Below, one piece after another: positions 43,303-51,628 of a stretch of DNA of 64,000 bases. The translations under genes were made by a program, and so were the position numbers. Below the pieces are notes generated by a model. That model was not told the DNA's origin, did not search any database, and worked only from the letters and a program-made list of their open reading frames with translations. Location: positions 1 to 64,000 of the forward strand of contig JAXLYE010000013.1 in assembly GCA_046351595.1 (NCBI GenBank), in the 5' to 3' direction. How positions within the stretch are numbered: the first letter of the stretch is position 1; every line of letters begins with the position of its first letter. The DNA comes from JAXLYE01 sp046351595. Its GTDB lineage: Bacteria > Myxococcota_A > Polyangia > Palsa-1104 > JAEUJZ01.

Positions 43303-43887
43303 ATGCTCATGCTCGACGAGGTGTGGAGCAACCTGGAGGAGGCGCGGGCGCAGCTGGAGGGCCAGGCAGGACCGTCGGCGCTCGTCGGCGGGCTCCTCGG
43401 GCTGGTGCTGGAGGGCTGGCGCTTTGTCTCGCTCACCGCGGAGCGGCTCGACGGCAAGCGCCAGGAGCTCGCGACGCGGGTGGAGCAGGTGCGCACCCGG
43501 CTGGAGAGCCGCGCCGTGAACGGGCACCGGACCGCGAGCGCGGTCCCGGCCCTCACCAACGTGAACACGACCATCACCAACAACGGCGGGTCCGTCACGA
43601 TCGAGGCGGACTCCGCGGCCTCGGACCAGGCCGCCCGCATCCGCATCACCAACGGCTCGGTGTCCGAGGTCTCCAGCGTCATCGCGCGCGTCGACTTCGC
43701 GCGGGACTTCACCGAGGCGCCGGTCGTGAAGCTGGCGCAGGACAGCGGGACCGACATCGGGCTGGCCGTAGCCAACGTGACCAAGGACGGCTTCGACCTG
43801 ACGACCGGCGCCGGCATCGCGCCCGCGACGGTGGTCACCGTGGTCTACGTCGCGCTCTCTACGCAGCCGGCGGAGTCGATCGCGTAA
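43303..43887 (+). CDS. Membrane-anchored protein with tail-fibre-like beta domain, copy 2
   Basis: 194 residues, paralogue of the preceding gene. Hydrophobic helix ALVGGLLGLVLEGWRFVSL, coiled coil (about 45-65), then the beta domain with NTTITNNGGSVTIEA, SDQAARIRITNG, RVDFARDFTEAPVV and KDGFDLTTGAG. Identity to copy 1 is clear but far from complete, so the duplication is old and the copies may have specialised. GGAG lies before the ATG. Confidence 0.6.
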   Translation: MLMLDEVWSNLEEARAQLEGQAGPSALVGGLLGLVLEGWRFVSLTAERLDGKRQELATRVEQVRTRLESRAVNGHRTASAVPALTNVNTTITNNGGSVTIEADSAASDQAARIRITNGSVSEVSSVIARVDFARDFTEAPVVKLAQDSGTDIGLAVANVTKDGFDLTTGAGIAPATVVTVVYVALSTQPAESIA

Positions 43888-43955
43888 CCGCGGGCCCCCG
43901 GGCCCGCTCGCCTTGCATGTGCCGAGAGCGCACTGCGCTCGAAAGGAGTCGTCCC

Positions 43956-44597
43956 TTGTCCATCCTCCTCAACCGTGTCCTGGGTCTTGGCCTGCTCCTC
44001 GGGAGCCCGCTGCTCTGCTCGATCCGACCGGACGACGAGCCCGGAGGCGGAGGCGGCGCGGCGCCGGCCTCCGCGCCCACAGAGCCGCTCCGCCCGGAGG
44101 CCGCCCCTTCGCAGCCCGGTCCCGCCGTGACGCCGGAGCCGCACAGCGCGTCGCCCGAGACCGAGCGGAACTGGCACATCCACCTCTTTGCGACCGGGGG
44201 CCCGGACGAGCCGGAACTCCACATCCGCGTGAACGACGCCTTCGCGCAGGGCCTGGACGGTCTGGGCCGCAGCTTCGGCCAGGCTGCGGCGCGGCTGCTG
44301 CTGGGCGGCCGGGTCGGTCCGGACCGCGGCTGCGCGCACTTCCCGCCGCCGCCTCCTCCTGCTCCGTCCCCCGTCGAGCTGCAGGCGCTGGCCAAGGAGC
44401 AGGCGCGGCGCTGGGTCGTGCAGCAGGCGGCGCAGAGCATCACCGCGGAGGCGGCGCGCCTGCGCGCAGAGGCGGTCCTCGCGGCCTCGCCAGAGAAGGC
44501 GCAGGCGGCGGACGAGCTCGAGACCCGGCTCGCTGCGCTGCTCGCCTCGGTGCCGCCGCTGTACCAGGGCACGGTGCTCGTGCCGGCGACCGTCTGA
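43956..44597 (+). CDS. Exported or membrane-anchored hypothetical protein (TTG start)
   Basis: 213 residues. AAAGGAG lies 8 bases before the TTG at 43956; no nearby ATG or GTG fits. The N terminus is hydrophobic (RVLGLGLLLGSPLLC) and could be a signal or anchor. A Pro/Ala linker, a short segment with HIHLFATGG and DELHIRVND-like strands, and a C-terminal coiled coil (about 140-200) follow. No family recognised. Confidence 0.55.
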   Translation: MSILLNRVLGLGLLLGSPLLCSIRPDDEPGGGGGAAPASAPTEPLRPEAAPSQPGPAVTPEPHSASPETERNWHIHLFATGGPDEPELHIRVNDAFAQGLDGLGRSFGQAAARLLLGGRVGPDRGCAHFPPPPPPAPSPVELQALAKEQARRWVVQQAAQSITAEAARLRAEAVLAASPEKAQAADELETRLAALLASVPPLYQGTVLVPATV

Positions 44598-44615
44598 TCG
44601 TTCGGGCCGCCGCGC

Positions 44616-45428
44616 ATGGCTGCCGTCGCATGGATCGGCGCGGGCATGGGAGCGCTCGCCGCGAGCGGGGCGCTGCTGTATGCAGCGACGCGCCCCGCTG
44701 CGCCCGCCCGCTCGTCCGAGGCGCCGGCGCCAGCCGTACCGCGAGAGCCGCCGCGGATCGATGCGCGCCCGACGCCAGCTGTCTCTCCGGCTGCAGCTCC
44801 TCCGCGAACGGACCCGGCGCCCGCGCCCATTCCCCGCATCGAGTGGCTCGGCGGGAACAGCGCGGCCAACCGCGAGGCGTTCGGCTTCATGCTCGCGTCC
44901 GAGAACCCGAGCGCGAGCCGCCTGGCCTGGTTCCTCCAGGCGCTGGTCATCCAGAACAAGGCGCGGCGGCGACGCAGCCTCGGGGTGCGGAGCCTGGCGG
45001 ATGCGTTGCGCTCCGGCGTCCGTGAGGACGACCCCAAGCGCAAGCTGGTGCTCGGGCTCGCGTACGGCCCGCAGTACGACCCGCAGAGCGGCATGGTGCG
45101 CATCGCATCGACCGCTTCCGGGACCGCGGCAAAGCCGGTCTCAAAAAGCATTCTCTCGTTCGTCGAGGATCTGCTCGGCGGTCGTCTCGATCCGCGCGGC
45201 CTGGTCGGGCTGGCTGGCGAGGCGTGTCCGCCGCGGGACGTCTGGCCGCTGCTGTCGGACTGGCTGCAGTTCAAGAACTTCGACAAGACCGTTCGCGCGC
45301 AGCTCGGCAAGTCGGGCAAGCGCGCAAAGACCGTGGCCGAGGTGCTGGCGCAGTGGGGCTCTCCCCGCCTGTACCTCGAGGTGGACGGGCTGCGCTTCTA
45401 CGGCGAGCGGCCCCGAGGAGAAGCGTGA
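44616..45428 (+). CDS. Membrane-anchored putative cell-wall hydrolase (SleB-like)
   Basis: 270 residues. An N-terminal membrane helix (VAWIGAGMGALAASGALLYA) and a Pro-rich stalk lead to a domain (about 75-265) in which FGFMLASENPSASRLAW, VIQNKARRR, GLAYGPQY, VRIASTASG and VEDLLGGRLDPRG follow the order of SleB/CwlJ-type hydrolases (catalytic Glu in a SEN-like motif, NR turn, YAS, G-x-LDPT). The match is remote and by eye. A virion entry or lysis role is possible. The stop overlaps the next start (TGATG). Confidence 0.45.
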   Translation: MAAVAWIGAGMGALAASGALLYAATRPAAPARSSEAPAPAVPREPPRIDARPTPAVSPAAAPPRTDPAPAPIPRIEWLGGNSAANREAFGFMLASENPSASRLAWFLQALVIQNKARRRRSLGVRSLADALRSGVREDDPKRKLVLGLAYGPQYDPQSGMVRIASTASGTAAKPVSKSILSFVEDLLGGRLDPRGLVGLAGEACPPRDVWPLLSDWLQFKNFDKTVRAQLGKSGKRAKTVAEVLAQWGSPRLYLEVDGLRFYGERPRGEA

Positions 45429-46078
45429 TGACACAAAGATCCGAGCCCAAGGTCGGCTGGGCCAACGATGTCGTGTACTGGTACTCGCAGCTCCAGCAGG
45501 GCAAGGAGGTGCCCGAGGAGATGCGCAGCCGCGTGAACGAGCTGCGGCAGCACCTGTCGGCCAAGGGCGCGGCGCGCTTCCTCTGCGGCGTCGCGGGCGG
45601 CGGCGCCGACTGCCTGGTGCCGCTGCCCGACAAGCGCACGCCGGTGCCCAAAGGGCAGGCGTCCAAGATGCGCGCTGAGCTCCTGCCTGCGCTGAGCACG
45701 CTCCTACAGGCGCTGAAGGATCGCGCGGAGCGTCGCAAGCGCGGCAAGTCCACCGCACAGGACCGCGCGCAGGCGCGCAAGGAGAAGAAGGAACAGAAGG
45801 CAGCGCAGAAGGCCGAGAGCGAGCGGCTCAAGGCGGAGAAGGCAGCAGCGCGCACCGCGCCGAAGAAGGCGAGCAAGGCGGCCAAGACGACGACGCCGCC
45901 GCCCGTGCCCGCGACGACGACGCCGCCGCCGGCTCGCAAGCCGCGCAAGGAAGCCAGCCTCCCCGGCAAGGCGGCCAAGGGCGGCACGCTCGATCTCGAG
46001 GCGATGGTGAACCAGCTCGCATCCGAGATCGACCCGGCTGAGCTCGCGAAGGCCGCGGGGCTGTCCAAGGCGGCGTAG
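45428..46078 (+). CDS. Lys/Ala-rich coiled-coil hypothetical protein
   Basis: 216 residues. A globular N-terminal part (about 1-100) with WANDVVYWYSQLQQG is followed by a Lys/Ala/Glu-rich coiled coil (about 100-145), a Thr/Pro linker and a short terminal helix (LDLEAMVNQLASEID). The basic coil could contact nucleic acid. It lies directly before the DarB-like gene with no gap. Confidence 0.6.
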   Translation: MTQRSEPKVGWANDVVYWYSQLQQGKEVPEEMRSRVNELRQHLSAKGAARFLCGVAGGGADCLVPLPDKRTPVPKGQASKMRAELLPALSTLLQALKDRAERRKRGKSTAQDRAQARKEKKEQKAAQKAESERLKAEKAAARTAPKKASKAAKTTTPPPVPATTTPPPARKPRKEASLPGKAAKGGTLDLEAMVNQLASEIDPAELAKAAGLSKAA

Positions 46079-49000
46079 ATGGAGGCGGCAGCGGTTGCAA
46101 GCTCGGTCCAAGCCGCGGTCGTCGCGCAGCTCGGCGCACGGTCGGCCGAGGTTCGCGCCTGGCTCGGCCGGAACGAGCCGCTGCTGCGCGTTGCGGCCCA
46201 AGCCATCGCTGCGCTGGCGAGCCGCGAGCCGGAGACCGCGCCCGAGAGCCTGGCCGCTCGCGTCATCGCGGCCCTTCGTGAGCGCTTCGCCGGTGCCCCG
46301 GAGCTCGGGGTGTGGTTCGAGCGCTCCGCCGGGCTGCTCTTGCTCGTCGCCAAGGCCGTCGCGCTGGGCGTGCGCGGCTCAGGCACCGCACCGGCCCCGC
46401 CGCTGCGTGTCGACGGCGAGCCGCTGACGCCGGCCGCGCGCACCGCCGCCAACCTCCGCGCCATCGAGCTGGTCGCTGCGCAGCGCCTGCTCACCGAGGC
46501 CGAGCGCGCAGAGCTGCGCCGCTACTCGGGCTGGGGAGGGCTCTCGATCGAAGCGGTCGTGGACCAGATCCCGACCGACTTCCGGCCAGACTCCGCGGGA
46601 CTGCTCAACGAGTACTACACACCGCCGCGGATCTGCAGGGCGCTCGCAGAGCTCGTCCGGCCGCACCTTCCCGCAGCAGGGAGCGAGCGGCTGCTCGCGC
46701 TCGAGCCCTCCGCCGGCATCGGCCGCTTCGTCGACGCATTCGAGGGGCAGTCGCTGAGCTGGATGGCCTGCGAGCTGTCACGTCCCGCCGCGCTGATCCT
46801 TCGGGCCCTCCACCCGGATGTGAGCGTGCATGTCGGGCCCTTCGAGTCGTGGATCGCCGACAACGTGCGCCGCATCGGCCAGCGCCTCTCGCTCGTCGCC
46901 GCGAACCCGCCGTTCGGCGAGCGCGGGGCGAGCCTGTACCTCGATCCTGACCCGAGCTACCGCGAGGTCAGCGCCGCCAGCTACTTCCTTCGTCGCAGCC
47001 TGGACCTGCTGCGCAAGGGAGGCATCGGCGCCTTCATCCTGCCAACGGGCATCCTCACCGGGCAGACGGGCCCGCTCGCGCTCCTGCGGCGCACGGTGCT
47101 GCGCCGGCACCACCTGCTGCTTGCGTTCCGGCTGCCGAGCGAGAACCGCGCCGGCCGCCCGACGTTCCCGGGCGCCAGCGTCGTGACCGATCTGGTGCTG
47201 TTCCAGGCGCGCGGCTTCGAGCTGGTCGAGGTCCCGCCGGAAGACGAGGCGCTCGTCGAAGGTCGCTACTACGAGCAGAACCCGAGCCACGTCCTCGGCA
47301 TCGAGGAGCGGACAACGAGCGGGGGGCGCGAGCGCTATCGCCTCATCGGCGACTTCGAGAGCCTGCCCGCCCGCCCAGGCGCTGAGCGGCCGCTCTGCAC
47401 GGCGTGCGCAGGCCGTCCCTACGAGCTGTTTGCGCCGAAGACGGCCGAGCTGGAGGAGCTTCCCGAGGCGCTCGCGGACGCGATCAAGCTCGCGCGGCGC
47501 ACGAGCCGCTACCTGTCGCTGTTCGCGAGGCAGACGCCCGCGGCCCTGCGCGAGTGCGCGCAGCTGCAGCCCGAGCTCGCAGAGGCGGTGAAGGCGTGGT
47601 TCGCGCAGCCCGATGAAGCGCTACTCTTTGTCTTCGCGCAGGCGAGCCGCCATCCCGAGCTGAAGGCGCTGAGCGCGGTGTGGCACGCGGGCAGCCTGGT
47701 CGCCGCGCTGGCGGCCCCGCCCAGCTACCGCGCGGCGTTCTCCGGAGACGCCGATGCGGTGGGCGACCTGGCGCGCTGGCTCTACCGCGAGCGGCGCGGG
47801 CTGACCGACCGCGAGCTGCACGCGGAGCACCAGAAGCTGGGCGGCCCGCGGTCCCTGGCCGAGGTCCGGATGGCGGCTGCCGCGGTGGGCTTTGTGCCGG
47901 ACGGCGAAGATCCCGGCGGGGCCGTGCGGCTGCTGCCCGAGTCGGACTACTACTCGGGCGCGCTGTGGCCGCGCTACGAGCGGGCGGAGCGCCTCGCAGC
48001 GCAGGGCGACGTCAAGGCGCAGGCCCGCGCCAAGCGGCTGCTCGCTGTCATAAACCCCGCTCCCTGGACGGACATCCAGGTCGAGCCGCGCACGGGCTGG
48101 CTGCCGGAGCCGGTGCTCAGCGACTTCACCCGCGAGTGGCTGCGCTACCGCGGCTTCCCAGACACCGAGGTCCGTTTGCGGCGCGAGGCGGGCCGCATCG
48201 AGGTGCTGGAGCTCAGCAACCGCAAGGCGCGCGAGGAGATGCTGCTGCTGCGCGGCTACCTCAACCACGATCTGCACGAGTTCAGCCCCAAGCGCACCAA
48301 GGACGAGAAGCTCGACGAGGTTCGCCTGCGCTACGCGCAGGAGGTGCTCACCGTCTGGGGCGACTTCATCGAGGGTGCGCCCAAGCACCAGGCCGATATC
48401 GTCGCCGTCTACAACCGGTTATTCCGCGGCTTCATCCAGCCCGCCTACGACGAGTCCCCGCTCGAGATCCCCGGATGGAATCCCGAGCAGCCGCTGCGCG
48501 CCTACCAGAACGCGGGCGTCCGGCGGCTGCTCGCGCAGCGCGGCGGCGGCCTGTTCTTCGACGTCGGCCTGGGCAAGACGCGCACGATCCTGGCCACGCT
48601 GGCGCTGGCGCGGCAGGAGGGCTGGGCGAAGCGCCCCGTCCTCTGCGTCCCCAACTCCGTCGTCTGGAACTGGTCCGCCGAGATCTCGCAGGTGCTGCCG
48701 GACCTCCGCGTGGTCGTCATCGGCTCCGACCGCAAGCTGCTCTCGCGCGGCGAGCGCAAGGGCCAGGAGGTGAGCGAGACCGACTCGCCGGCCGAGCGCA
48801 GCGCGAAGTGGCAGCGCTTCAAGGCGGGCCTGTACGACGTCGCGCTGCTCACGTACTCCTCGCTCGACCGGACGGAGCTGCGGCTCGACGAGGTGACGTC
48901 CGTCATCCACTCCTCGCCCGCGGTCCGGCGCGGCGTGCTGCTCGCGCAGGAGGACGAGCTGGAGACGCTCGACAAGCTGCGCCGCAAGGCGCGGTACCAG

Positions 49001-51385
49001 ACGCTCTCGCCGCGCGACCAGAAGAAGCTCGACGAGCTCTCCGAGAAGCTGGCCGACATCGAGCAGCTGCAGAGCCCCAGCGAGCGGCAGGCTGCGCTGA
49101 TGAAGCTGCGCGAAGAGCGCATGGCGGCCGAGGCCATCGACCCGGGCGAACGGCCGCTCGATCCGGGCATCGCGTGGACGGACCTCGGCTGCGACTTCCT
49201 GGTGTTCGACGAATCGCACACCGGAAAGAACCTGTGGCGCGCCGCGGACCGCGAGGGCGGCTCGCCGCGCTACCTCGCCTCGCCGGCCGCCTCCAGCCGC
49301 ATCGCCTGGCAGATGTTCTACCGCGCCGCGCTCGTGCGGAAGAACACCGGCGGCACCGGCATCCTGCTGGCGGATGCGACCCCGGCCAAGAACTCGCCGC
49401 TGGAGCTCCTGTCGCTGCTGTCCATCCTCGACTCGCGCGTCTGGGAGCGCCTGGGCATCACGGACTCCGAGCAGTTCATCTCGACGTTCCTGAAGATCGA
49501 GCTGCGCTGGGTGCAGAACGCGGATCTGTCCATCGAGCAGGCGCCGTGTGTCGTCGGCTTCCGCAACCTCGACCAGCTGCGCGATGTGCTCCTGCGCTAC
49601 GGCGAGTTCCGCACCGCGGCCCAGGTCGGGCTGAAGCTGCCGACGCCGGAGGTCAGCGAGCCGATCGTGGTGCCGCTTGACGAGCTGCAGGAGTACAAGC
49701 ACCGCTACTACCTGAAGAAGCTGACGAGCCTCCTGGCGGGCACCGAGAAGGGCGCCAAGATGCAGGCGCTCGGCATCATGACGCGCCTGGCGCTAGTCGC
49801 GCTGCACCCCGATCTCGACGGGCGAGCGCTGGAGCTGAACAACGAGCGACTGCCGCGCTACGGCGTCGCCGAGGCCATCAAGAAGGCCCGGCTCGACGAC
49901 CCGGCGAAGGCGTTCCTGATGCTCCGCGAGGTCAAAGAGGAGCTGGGCTGGGACGAGGCGGCGACCCACCCCAACCCCGAGAGCCCGAAGATCGACGAGA
50001 TCGCGAGCCGCGTGGCGAAGCAGCAGGGCTGCTCGCACATCATCTTCTGCGACGTGCTGGCCGCGCAGCGCTTCCTCCAGCGGCGGCTCGTCCACTTCGG
50101 CGTGCCGGCCGCGAAGATCGCGTTCCTCAACGGCGTGGCGACCAAGACGCCGCTGGAGCGGCAGCGCATCGCCGAGGCCTTCAACGCCGGCAAGTACCTC
50201 GTCGTCATCGCCAACGCGGTCGCCTACGAGGGCGTGAACCTGCAGCGGCTGACGTGCGCGATCTGGCACGCGGATCTGCCGTGGGAGCCGGCCACGCTGC
50301 AGCAGCGCAACGGGCGCGGCTGGCGCAGCGGCAACCTGAACGACTCGCTGCAGATCAGCTACATCCTCAGCGAGCGCAGCGTCGATATGCGGCGCTACTC
50401 GCTCATCACCGGCAAGCGCGGCTGGATGGTGGACCTTCTGGAGAGCGCGCGGAACGAGGCCAACAACCCGGGCGCCGCCGTGGACCTGTCGCCCGAGGAG
50501 TGGATCGAGTTCCTGGCGCGCGACAAGGACGAGATCGCGGGCCTGCTGGAGCAGGTGAAGGCGAAGCAGGCCGAGCGAGCACGCGACGAGGTGCGCCGCG
50601 CCGCCTGGGGCAAGCTTCGCGCGCTGTATGCACGGGCCCGCGCGCTGCGCTCGCCCGATGGCGCCGCGATCGCAGAGCGCCTGGAGCGTGAGAGCGCGCA
50701 GCTGCTGGGGGACCTCGAGAAGGTGGACCGCTCGGTCTGGCCTTTCCTGCCGCTCACACGCAAGGCTTCGGAGGGCCCTCTGCTCTTTTCGATCGGCGCC
50801 GAGTCAGGCGCAGTCGCCGAGGGCGTGACCTGCCTGCACAAGGATCAGGGCCCGATCGAGTTCGGCAAGGTCACGCTCGACGGCCAGGCCGTCTACTACC
50901 GCGAGGCCCGCAGGAACGCCTTCCGCTGGTGGCGCATGGACCGCAAGGAGCTGGCGAGGCTGTTCGGGCGCGACAAGGAAGGCGCGCAGCTGGCCGAGTG
51001 GACCTTCGAGCGGCGCGAGCCAGATGAGGAGATGGTCACGCGGCGCGGTCAGCAGATCGCGCTCGGCCTGCGCGAGTGGCTCAGCCAGAACTGGCCGCAG
51101 GCCAGCGAGGCGTTTCTCGAGTTCCTGTGGCAGGAACCGAACGATTTCTTCGAGGGACTGCGCTACGCCTATCCCTACAACCAAGTCGTGCCGCTCGTCG
51201 ATCGCGAGGGGCGCCTGCTGCTGTGGAGCGGCGGCGCGCGGCCCAGCACGTCGGCGAGCGTGCTGCCGATGACCGCGGCGGGCTTCGCGCGCTTCCGCGA
51301 GCTGCTGCAGCTCGGCCGCTTTGCGCCCGAGTCGCAAGGCATGCCACGGGCCTGCGCAGAGCTCTGGTGGGGGCGTGATCTGTGA
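46079..51385 (+). CDS. DarB-like N6-adenine methylase - SF2 helicase fusion (antirestriction type)
   Basis: 1,768 residues. An N6-DNA methyltransferase region has SGWGGLS, NEYYTPPRICRALAEL, motif I ALEPSAGIGRFVDAF (near 207) and motif IV AANPPFGERG (near 275). An SF2 helicase region has Walker A GLFFDVGLGKTRTI (near 825), a DESH box FDESHTGKN (near 1041) and motif VI QQRNGRGWRSGN (near 1407). This layout is that of phage P1 DarB and related strawberry-notch-like proteins, which are packaged in the virion and protect incoming DNA from type I restriction. All key motifs look intact. The DdrB-like gene follows, as in the P1 dar set. The ATG directly follows the previous stop. Confidence 0.85.
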   Translation: MEAAAVASSVQAAVVAQLGARSAEVRAWLGRNEPLLRVAAQAIAALASREPETAPESLAARVIAALRERFAGAPELGVWFERSAGLLLLVAKAVALGVRGSGTAPAPPLRVDGEPLTPAARTAANLRAIELVAAQRLLTEAERAELRRYSGWGGLSIEAVVDQIPTDFRPDSAGLLNEYYTPPRICRALAELVRPHLPAAGSERLLALEPSAGIGRFVDAFEGQSLSWMACELSRPAALILRALHPDVSVHVGPFESWIADNVRRIGQRLSLVAANPPFGERGASLYLDPDPSYREVSAASYFLRRSLDLLRKGGIGAFILPTGILTGQTGPLALLRRTVLRRHHLLLAFRLPSENRAGRPTFPGASVVTDLVLFQARGFELVEVPPEDEALVEGRYYEQNPSHVLGIEERTTSGGRERYRLIGDFESLPARPGAERPLCTACAGRPYELFAPKTAELEELPEALADAIKLARRTSRYLSLFARQTPAALRECAQLQPELAEAVKAWFAQPDEALLFVFAQASRHPELKALSAVWHAGSLVAALAAPPSYRAAFSGDADAVGDLARWLYRERRGLTDRELHAEHQKLGGPRSLAEVRMAAAAVGFVPDGEDPGGAVRLLPESDYYSGALWPRYERAERLAAQGDVKAQARAKRLLAVINPAPWTDIQVEPRTGWLPEPVLSDFTREWLRYRGFPDTEVRLRREAGRIEVLELSNRKAREEMLLLRGYLNHDLHEFSPKRTKDEKLDEVRLRYAQEVLTVWGDFIEGAPKHQADIVAVYNRLFRGFIQPAYDESPLEIPGWNPEQPLRAYQNAGVRRLLAQRGGGLFFDVGLGKTRTILATLALARQEGWAKRPVLCVPNSVVWNWSAEISQVLPDLRVVVIGSDRKLLSRGERKGQEVSETDSPAERSAKWQRFKAGLYDVALLTYSSLDRTELRLDEVTSVIHSSPAVRRGVLLAQEDELETLDKLRRKARYQTLSPRDQKKLDELSEKLADIEQLQSPSERQAALMKLREERMAAEAIDPGERPLDPGIAWTDLGCDFLVFDESHTGKNLWRAADREGGSPRYLASPAASSRIAWQMFYRAALVRKNTGGTGILLADATPAKNSPLELLSLLSILDSRVWERLGITDSEQFISTFLKIELRWVQNADLSIEQAPCVVGFRNLDQLRDVLLRYGEFRTAAQVGLKLPTPEVSEPIVVPLDELQEYKHRYYLKKLTSLLAGTEKGAKMQALGIMTRLALVALHPDLDGRALELNNERLPRYGVAEAIKKARLDDPAKAFLMLREVKEELGWDEAATHPNPESPKIDEIASRVAKQQGCSHIIFCDVLAAQRFLQRRLVHFGVPAAKIAFLNGVATKTPLERQRIAEAFNAGKYLVVIANAVAYEGVNLQRLTCAIWHADLPWEPATLQQRNGRGWRSGNLNDSLQISYILSERSVDMRRYSLITGKRGWMVDLLESARNEANNPGAAVDLSPEEWIEFLARDKDEIAGLLEQVKAKQAERARDEVRRAAWGKLRALYARARALRSPDGAAIAERLERESAQLLGDLEKVDRSVWPFLPLTRKASEGPLLFSIGAESGAVAEGVTCLHKDQGPIEFGKVTLDGQAVYYREARRNAFRWWRMDRKELARLFGRDKEGAQLAEWTFERREPDEEMVTRRGQQIALGLREWLSQNWPQASEAFLEFLWQEPNDFFEGLRYAYPYNQVVPLVDREGRLLLWSGGARPSTSASVLPMTAAGFARFRELLQLGRFAPESQGMPRACAELWWGRDL

Positions 51386-51603
51386 AGGCGCCGTTCTGGA
51401 AGCGTCCTGCCGGCGAGGGCGGGCCGCGCCTGCTCTACCTCGGCTGGGGCGTCGCCGGCCGCTGGGTCCAGCGGGGCCCGCTCACCCGCGCAGAGGCGGT
51501 GCGGGTCGCTGCGGCAGCGGTGGTCGAAGGGCACGCGCCCTACGCGAGCGTGAGCGGGTCCGAGTGGGTTCCGCTCGCAACCTTCGAGGCGAGCACAGAG
51601 TGA
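51382..51603 (+). CDS. Small protein, possible GYF-like domain
   Basis: 73 residues from GTG overlapping the preceding stop (GTGA). The order RWVQRGPLTRAEAV then GSEWVPLATFEAS resembles small bacterial GYF_2 modules, but the match is weak. Coupling to the DarB-like gene suggests it acts with it. Confidence 0.5.
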   Translation: MKAPFWKRPAGEGGPRLLYLGWGVAGRWVQRGPLTRAEAVRVAAAAVVEGHAPYASVSGSEWVPLATFEASTE

Positions 51604-51628
51604 GGCGGAGCGCCGGTCAGGGGGGAGC

